Assembly: GCF_037042905.1 (NCBI RefSeq)
Contig: NC_087249.1
Location: 34,115,901-34,179,900 of the forward strand
Direction: 5' to 3'
Length of the DNA: 64,000 nt
Origin: Lytechinus pictus
Lineage: Eukaryota; Echinodermata; Echinoidea; Temnopleuroida; Toxopneustidae
Part shown: positions 58,101-64,000 of the stretch, piece by piece
How the letters are laid out: each line of letters begins with the position of its first letter
Position numbering within the stretch: the stretch's first letter is position 1
Position numbers and translations under genes: made by a program
The notes under the pieces: model-generated
Databases searched by the model: none
What the model was told of the DNA's origin: nothing
The model's input: the letters and a program-made list of their open reading frames with translations, nothing else

Positions 58101-59485
58101 TGAAACTCATGCAGGATGTTCAGTGATACTTGATTAACCTTATGTATAAGTTTCATGAACTAGGTCCATATATTTTCTAAGTTATGATGACATTTCAAAA
58201 ACTTAACCTTAGGTTAAGATTTTGATGTTGATTCCCCCAACATGGTCTAAGTTCATTGACCCTAAATGACCTTTGACCTTGGTCATGTGACATGAAACTC
58301 AGGCAGGATGTTCAGTAATACTTGATTAACCTTATGGCCAAGTTTCATGAACTAGGTCCATATACTTTCTAAGTTATGCTGTAATTTCAAAAACTTAACC
58401 TCAGGTTAAGATTTGGTGTTGACGCCGCCGCCGCCGCCGTCGGAAAAGCGGCGCCTATAGTCTCACTCTGCTATGCAGGTGAGACAAAAACCCATGACAT
58501 TTGACCTTAATAGTGCAATAAAGGTTGATTTAAGCCCTTTACCACAACATGCTGAAAAGAAAAGATGAGTTTGTTCCTAAAAAATCAAACACATGTATAT
58601 CACAACACAGATCTTATCATATTAGAAGGTTGGCACTATTTCATAACATCAGGTTTGTCCTCCTGGTATCATGTATATGTTTATTCATCTGTTTTAAGCT
58701 TGACAGTTGATATTGAGTTCACCTTCCTATTTATCAAAAGTACTGATATGGTTTGAAACAATGTTGGCTCAAGGCCATATTATGGTTTTTGTTATCTAAA
58801 GGAATCAGACTCTTGTCAAACTGGTTCAGAATTTGTCTGATATGTACACCCTGTAATGACATGGGGGGTGTGAAAAAAGTGCAATGCATCTAATCACAGC
58901 TGTATTAGATTTTTTTATCAGTTGTTTGTTCTACATTTTTTACATCCCATGAAAATACCATTGAAAATGAAAAGTGGTGTTTAGTGCAGTTATATGTAGA
59001 AAATTCTGGGAATTTTGCAACTTTACAGTGACGTCACTATCCATTGCACTTACCGTACACATCATGCTATGAAACTAGAACTTTCCTATAAACTTCCTAG
59101 AAATCCTACATTACGTGTAACTTGAAACTTATATTTCCTTTCAATCAAATTCCCATCTTTTCCCCTAGCTTCATTATACATCATGAATCTTAAATGAAAA
59201 AATATAACCACACAAGTTACAAATATTAGCACCTCAATTACATACATGTAAATAAAATCAGAATATGCTATCGTACCAAATTTTAATTGTTTTCCTTCCT
59301 TACGAAATAATGGTATTTTTCATCAATCTTCTTTCAGCTCAAATACCAATTCCAGATACATGTAAATGAATAGGCATATACATGTAAGATGGACTCTGAT
59401 TTAAATTTACCTCATCTTCCTCTTTCATCTTAGCTGCCAAGAAGAAACATGTGATGGTGATACAGCGCAGGTACTTGGGCCTTGC
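54715..59485 (-). CDS. CCNI: Cyclin I, 3' four exons (partial, N-terminus outside window)
   Basis: Seen: four phase-0 exons (25, 47, 77 and 129 codons plus stop) encode the last 278 residues. The order is cyclin-box helices (ARPKYLRCITITCFFLAAK), then CGCTVSEVLRMERVVLDKL, then the second cyclin fold (STLALAMLSLELEVLAEDWL), then a polar tail with KRKKSEIHENVYGNVKRL, ending LTSIPVT. Vertebrate cyclin I (377 residues) has closely similar blocks in the same order, including a KRKVEEMEVDDFYDGIKRL tail motif and an ending near QPVSVM, so this is cyclin I rather than cyclin G. About 95-100 N-terminal residues are missing. I found no matching exon between 59486 and 64000. Known: cyclin I is a nuclear cyclin linked to CDK5 activation and cell survival. 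Confidence 0.94.
55615..55845 (-). CDS. CCNI: Cyclin I exon (second cyclin fold)
   Basis: 77 codons, phase 0, acceptor TTTGTAG, donor GTGAGT. It begins FHALLMTQRPTLLEDL and includes LSQCMTNHQLAACRGSTLAL and LELEVLAEDWLPLTIVLQRM, parallel to vertebrate cyclin I. Confidence 0.95.
56280..56420 (-). CDS. CCNI: Cyclin I exon (cyclin box, RMERVVLDKL)
   Basis: 47 codons, phase 0, acceptor CTATTAG, donor GTAAGT. It encodes DSQCGCTVSEVLRMERVVLD and then KLKWELNFVNGLDFLQI. The CGC..EILRMER and LDFLHIF-like blocks are diagnostic of cyclin I. Confidence 0.96.
56469..56802. mobile_element. piggyBac-like MITE, copy 3 (cyclin I intron)
   Basis: The left end TTTACCCTAAAAGGACT and right end AGTCCTTTTAGGGTTAA are inverted; TTAA is kept at the right and reads TTTA at the left. 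The block GGACTGGGCTATTT is shared, inverted, with the right end of copy 1. G and C runs of 13 or more lie just inside the two ends. Confidence 0.8.
56943..57419. mobile_element. MITE with TTTAAAG ends (cyclin I intron)
   Basis: TTTAAAG at 56943 and CTTTAAA ending at 57419 are inverted. About 10 bp further in, GACAAATCATGGGGAAAT and its inverse ATTTCCCCATGATTTGTC form an 18-bp perfect inverted pair. 477 bp, non-coding. Confidence 0.82.
57536..58491. mobile_element. 163-bp-unit element C, bearing DR1 motifs (cyclin I intron)
   Basis: The start AACAAGTGGAATGCCTCTGG and the GCCGCC-hairpin end match elements A and B. Four full units (GAAACTC-type anchors at 57777, 57939, 58102 and 58294; the last spacing is 192, as in B). 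Exact TGACCTTTGACCT at 57750, 57912, 58075 and 58267. Confidence 0.9.
58492..59410 (-). other. Cyclin I intron, unique AT-rich DNA
   Basis: I see no exon or repeat with definable ends here. The plus-strand 63-codon frame at 58565 has no support. Confidence 0.5.
59411..59485 (-). CDS. CCNI: Cyclin I exon (cyclin box, first in window)
   Basis: 25 codons, phase 0 at both ends, acceptor GCTACAG, donor GTAAAT. It encodes ARPKYLRCITITCFFLAAK and then MKEEDE, matching HPKYLSCIAISCFFLAAK and EEDE of vertebrate cyclin I. Confidence 0.95.
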
Positions 59486-60198
59486 CTGTAGCGGAAATAC
59501 AAAGAAATAAACATGATACTTCAAATTACCAGTATCGGGTAGTACATTTATGAATAATGTACAAATTCAGAGCATGAACCTAGAGTCCTAGACATGAAAA
59601 TTTGAAAAATATACCGGTACATGTATTCAAATATGCAATTATGAATAACCATCAGAGTTGTGGTGTAAGATTCACATACCAGAAGAGTATCACATTAATT
59701 ATCAGACTATCACAAAGATGACATTATATTCCATTTACATGTACACATTGTAATGTTTGCAAGTGAAAATCATAAGACATATGTGTTTTTACTGTCTGAT
59801 ATGGTAAATATAAGATTTTACATGTATAACCAAATTTTTAAGATAACTGTTTGAAGGGCACTTAAAATAAAATAATTAAATGTTACAGAAAGAGAGTGCT
59901 ACATGTACAACTCAAATTTTCATTAAGAACCAATAGATATCAAATTCCACATCCACTACACCAGATGATGTACTTCGATAGGCCTATAATTCATTTGATT
60001 GAACCTTAACCAAAGCTATAGTTATTCAAGAGAGCAGACACTTTCAACCAGCCCTGTTAAAGAAATGTACATGCAAGTACAACTGTCATATGCACAGCAC
60101 ATGACGTCAGTAGGGATTGCAGGGTCAAATTTGCAAATAACAATGTTATCTCCAATAATCTCTTGAGTTGACCTTTATTAGATCTTATATCTATCTAT

Positions 60199-60677
60199 AG
60201 GTGGTTTCAAACCGCCTTGATCATAAGAATCCCTGTTAAATTACGATAACTTTTTAGGCTAAAAAATACCCATTAATTATTCCTGCATTCACACCGCCCC
60301 GAAACATACCCTTCGGGATAAATTCCTGAAGGAGCATGCGCAGTATGGTCTGGTAGACTGATAAGCAGGCAAGGCACGAGATTCAAAACCACTAGCTCAG
60401 CAGCCACCCACGGCGCCCGCGCCAAACTACACGTTGGGCCAAAAGTTCCTGTAAATTGCTTTCACATTGCCAAAATACCTGCGACCTTGGAAAAATCCCC
60501 GCGAAAGTTCTCGTAATTTTGCCAAGTACCTACTATTTAGTGGGTATTTTCTTTCGAGGATATTACGCGTACTTTGCTTTCACGTTGCCAATATTACCTG
60601 GTATTTTCTGATCATGTAAATTTCCCGATCAGAAAATACCTGGAACTGACGAACTTCGAGGCGGTCTGAAACCACCT
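60199..60677. mobile_element. MITE with AGGTGGTTTCA ends and TAT duplication
   Basis: AGGTGGTTTCAAACCGCCT at the left is inverted as AGGCGGTCTGAAACCACCT at the right, with one mismatch. TAT lies on both flanks (60196-60198, 60678-60680), a 3-bp duplication of the kind seen with PIF/Harbinger elements. 479 bp, GC-richer than its surroundings. Confidence 0.85.
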
Positions 60678-60969
60678 TATGCCTATGGCTATCTCAGAGA
60701 TGTACACAGCATTTCTTGGCTTGAGATCATCGGCAAATTGACAGTGACCTTGCATCCACAGTCAAATTAGTCAATTGTCTTCGTACAGAACCCCCCCCCC
60801 CCTCTGCCCAGAACCACAACAAACAAATCAAAACAGACAAAATTAAGAAGTTAATTAAGAACTCCTGAACACCTGTAAAAAAAAAAATGGAAGTCATGTA
60901 AATTGAATAAAAGACAGAAATGAAATTAGATATCAAAGGCATTATAGGCCTAGGGTATGAGGGAGTGAA

Positions 60970-61052
60970 GAGAATGGGAAGGGGAGAGAGAGAGGGGGGG
61001 GGAAGGGGAGAGAGAGAGGGGGGGGGAAGGGGAGAGAGAGAGGGGGGGGGGA
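60970..61052. repeat. Purine-rich minisatellite, about 27 bp x 3
   Basis: GGAAGGGGAGAGAGAGAGGG followed by G runs of 8 to 10 is repeated three times. An all-purine strand, so non-B DNA is possible. Confidence 0.88.
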
Positions 61053-63765
61053 ATGTTGGGAAAAGGAGTGGAACAAATACGAGAAATAGGAAGGGATGAT
61101 AGAATTGATTATGTCTATTAAAAAGGCAAGTTTAATATGACTAGGCCTAATAGTTTAATTTGCTTAAAACTTTGTGTCTCAGTGATTTGTTTCCAATACA
61201 TGTTGGGGGCTACATGTTACACATGATATTTCACGTCATCTAATGACAAGTAAACAAGAGTGATTTAATCAAAAGGGTCACATGACCAAACAGCTGTAGT
61301 TCCCCCATCTTCTTCCCCCTTCAAATCTGTCGGATGTGATTAGAATCAAAAGCTCACCCTATACCCTGCTTATAATTTTAGCCCCTGCTTCTCATTTTTC
61401 TAATGAGAAGAGGAAGTCTGTTAATCTCTAAACTCTAAATACAGACTTACAGTGAGTAGACTGATCATATTCATCAAAACCTTGAATCCTCTCTCTACAT
61501 GGCAATCATCTCCGTAAGGGTTAATTAGATTAGTCTGACACAGTTTTGAAATCCATCAGATGAATAAATTTGAATCACTAAAAATATGCTGATCTGATAT
61601 GAGAGGGGATGGTAATTCAATAGATTATATTCTGTGAAACATAGTGTCCATTAGATCAAAATACCGGTAACCATAATGGGAAATTTCGCACATTTAAGTG
61701 CATGGTAGAATAGAAGTTTATATTTAGGCCTATACCGCTGATATGAAGCTAGCAAAATACATTTATAAAAATGTCATCGTTCCCACATTGCATAAACAAA
61801 ACATAATACCCCAGATAAAATGAAAAATATGACCAAAAAAAGAAGACTGAAATGAAAGAAAAGGCCCTAAATAAAAATAAACATTTTAGTATTAAAAAAA
61901 AAAAAATAATAGAACAAATGAATAAACATGATAAATAAAAAGTAGACCATTTAAATTCAAATGATCGGACTACAAGTAAATGTACATACTTGTACGCCTA
62001 TAGCCAATCAATCATTCCTAGGGCTCAGTATTTACTTGTGAGCCTTTCAGTTTCATGAAACACCTTTATTTAGTTCAGATAAACTGTGTCACCTTGATAG
62101 GAATGACTACAATGAGAGTTGGTCTGACTGAATGAACCTCAGTCTGAATGACACCTCCATTCTACTGTAGAAATACTGGTAGCAACAATACACTGCATTC
62201 ACGTATGAATACAATACATCAAGACGCAACAGATTTATGCTGTGCATGTGACACTTGCATGATCATCATATCCATGGACATGTATAATACCAGGGTGTTA
62301 TTCAACGTTTTCCCATGTGTGACTGGCCTAGGAAACTGTTCAAACATTCTGGAATACCCAACTATTTGACAGACCAGAGTTCACATTCCAATAAAAAAAA
62401 TCAACCTTTTAGCCTGCTTACATTGCTAACAGGAGTCTGCGAAAACAGTGAAATATTATCCTTTTTTTGTACATAACATTTCACATAAATAATTTTCAAT
62501 GACTTACAAGTACATGTACAGTACACCAATGGTACAATGGTTACAATTTCTAGTTGTAAGAACGATTATACAATAATAATGCCTTAACCCAGGGTAGCCA
62601 CTTCAGTTTCTAATAGGCCTAGTTATTGGGATAGGGAATAATATTGTTGATTTATTGAGCAGGACCTACTGCCGAAAAATAATATCGAGAGGGGTACATG
62701 TATGAAAGAAGGGAAGAACAAAAGAAAATGACAAAAAATTTCTAGGAATAAAGAAAAGCAGCAGTAGTTATTTCTTGACACAATAATGATATAATCATGA
62801 TAAATTTCATTTAGAACATTATCTAACAATTTTTTTTATTTCTTATATATTTTTCTAAAAACAAAAAATAGCCAGAATTTTAGGAACAATATAGCCTAAG
62901 GTTTATGAACATGTACTTGAAAACAAACCTCAAACTTCTCGAAGTTGATTACAGAAATTTATTTTGTCCATAAATTTGAAATACCGTGTAACCAAATTTT
63001 TTTATCTCAAATTTATAACTCCAAGGGTTCTCTTTGCTGCCATATGAGAGAAAGAAATCTGCACTGAATAGGGAATGAAAACAAGTTTCTGAATAATGGT
63101 GTTATCCAACTTTCTATGGATTTACTATGTGTGGGGTACTTACGTAAATTGCACATTACATGTATTGATAATTGATAGGCCCTTCATTTGGGTACAGTAC
63201 TACAGGCCTACATATGTACATTTCATTCTCCTCTCATTGCAATTGCAGGACCATCAAATGCACCTGGTTATCATGTGCAATCATTTAATTGCATTGGATA
63301 GGAGCATGTGCACACCATTAACCTCTTTTATAGAGACCTACATGTAATTGGTAATTACATACATGAAGCCTACATATTTCTGGGTTGATGTTTTATTTTT
63401 GAAGATCTTTAGTGAATAATGGCTTATGTTATTGTACATGGTTAACATGTTTACCGTAGGCCTTCAATATACATATATAAGTATAAATTCTCATTATTTT
63501 TTGGTTTGCAAATGTACATGTATACATGTAGCTCAGCTAATTATTCAAAATATCAAGATATTTGAATAATTGCATGATATTATTCATTTATTATTTATGT
63601 AGGCCTACAAGTAAATTTATGTACATGTAAGAAAGAGGAACAGTGCAGGGGGAGGGGCAAGCAAAGGCGATCGCACACACTGCACTGCATAGGACACTGA
63701 ACACGCATACAAGGTATAGCTCCATGATAAAACATTCTAGTGCAAATGGTAACTTGAGCTAAAGC
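61053..63765 (-). other. Intron or upstream region of cyclin I with no recognised exon
   Basis: AT-rich DNA with frequent TACATGTA palindromes and the phrase TAGGCCTA. I looked on the minus strand for the missing N-terminal cyclin box exon and found no match. Nothing else is supported. Confidence 0.45.
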
Positions 63766-64000
63766 CCCCATCACACTTATTCGGAATCAGCAGGAATCAA
63801 GCAGAAGCTGGAAAGAAAAAATATTCAAAAAATCTAGAAATTTTTTTGGAGGAACTTATGAATTCACCAAACTGGAGTTGAAATTCAGTAAATTGACCAG
63901 GTGTATCATCATACACTAGTCAAAATGAACCGCAATGGAGTCAGATTGATAATTCGTGCTACGTTCTTGGACATTCTAGGGGCATTCTAAAAATCCTGAC
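63766..64000. mobile_element. Probable dispersed repeat, cut by the window end
   Basis: The segment from AGCCCCCATCACACTTATTC onward changes in style to sequence that looks like the end of a dispersed DNA element. The other end is outside the window, so this is a weak call based on appearance. Confidence 0.3.

Noticed and set aside
30715..58491. 163-bp-unit elements as Helitrons
   Set aside because: A GC hairpin lies near the 3' end, but there is no TC start, CTRR end or A/T insertion pattern.
54715..59485. Cyclin G rather than cyclin I
   Set aside because: The CGC..EVLRMER block, LDFLQIFHA and the tail KR...YGNVKRL motif fit cyclin I better.
1..64000. Bacterial-type systems (CRISPR, operons, phage)
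   Set aside because: Direct repeats here are minisatellites or transposon units without spacers of CRISPR type, and the genes are spliced animal genes.

Overview
The window is animal nuclear DNA: AT-rich, with phased short exons separated by long introns, and dense in MITEs, tRNA-derived SINEs and minisatellites. The two genes and the repeat style (TTAAAGGGGAA-type MITEs, arrays around GCGAGCGCGAAGCGCGAGC, GTACATGTA-rich introns) suggest a marine invertebrate deuterostome, most likely an echinoderm such as a sea urchin. That placement is an inference from repeat style, not from a marker gene. No bacterial operon, rRNA gene, CRISPR array or intact transposase was seen. || Two protein genes are supported, both on the minus strand. 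(1) An OTUD4-type deubiquitinase spans 43199 down to 11971. I could chain 22 coding exons; all junction phases agree and the exons sum to 2880 nt (959 residues plus stop). It carries an OTU domain with Asp28, Cys31 and His134, a Tudor-like segment (about 264-330), an RGG-like stretch and a long low-complexity C-terminus. (2) The 3' part of cyclin I lies at 59485 down to 54715: four phase-0 exons encode the last 278 residues. The N-terminal exons must lie beyond 64000. The two genes act in different processes (ubiquitin removal and RNA-linked signalling; cell-cycle or CDK5-type cyclin function), and nothing here shows that they work together. || Layout. 1-3560: repeats, including a tandem array with a perfect RFX-like palindrome per unit, and several MITEs. 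3563-11970: 8.4 kb of AT-rich, repeat-poor DNA just downstream of the OTUD4 stop, possibly a very long 3' UTR. 11971-43199: OTUD4, whose introns hold piggyBac-like MITEs, nested 8-bp-duplication elements, SINEs, relics of exon 7, a palindromic element split by a SINE, and two large elements built of 163-bp units. 43200-43660: GC-rich OTUD4 promoter region. 43860-49420: nested repeats, including a hAT-like element carrying the GCGAGC satellite and a SINE. 49420-54714: intergenic DNA and the probable cyclin I 3' UTR. 54715-64000: cyclin I exons and introns, with a third 163-bp-unit element and more MITEs. || The most striking non-gene signal is the 163-bp-unit family. Three copies in introns of both genes together carry 13 exact TGACCTTTGACCT (DR1 nuclear-receptor) motifs at regular spacing.
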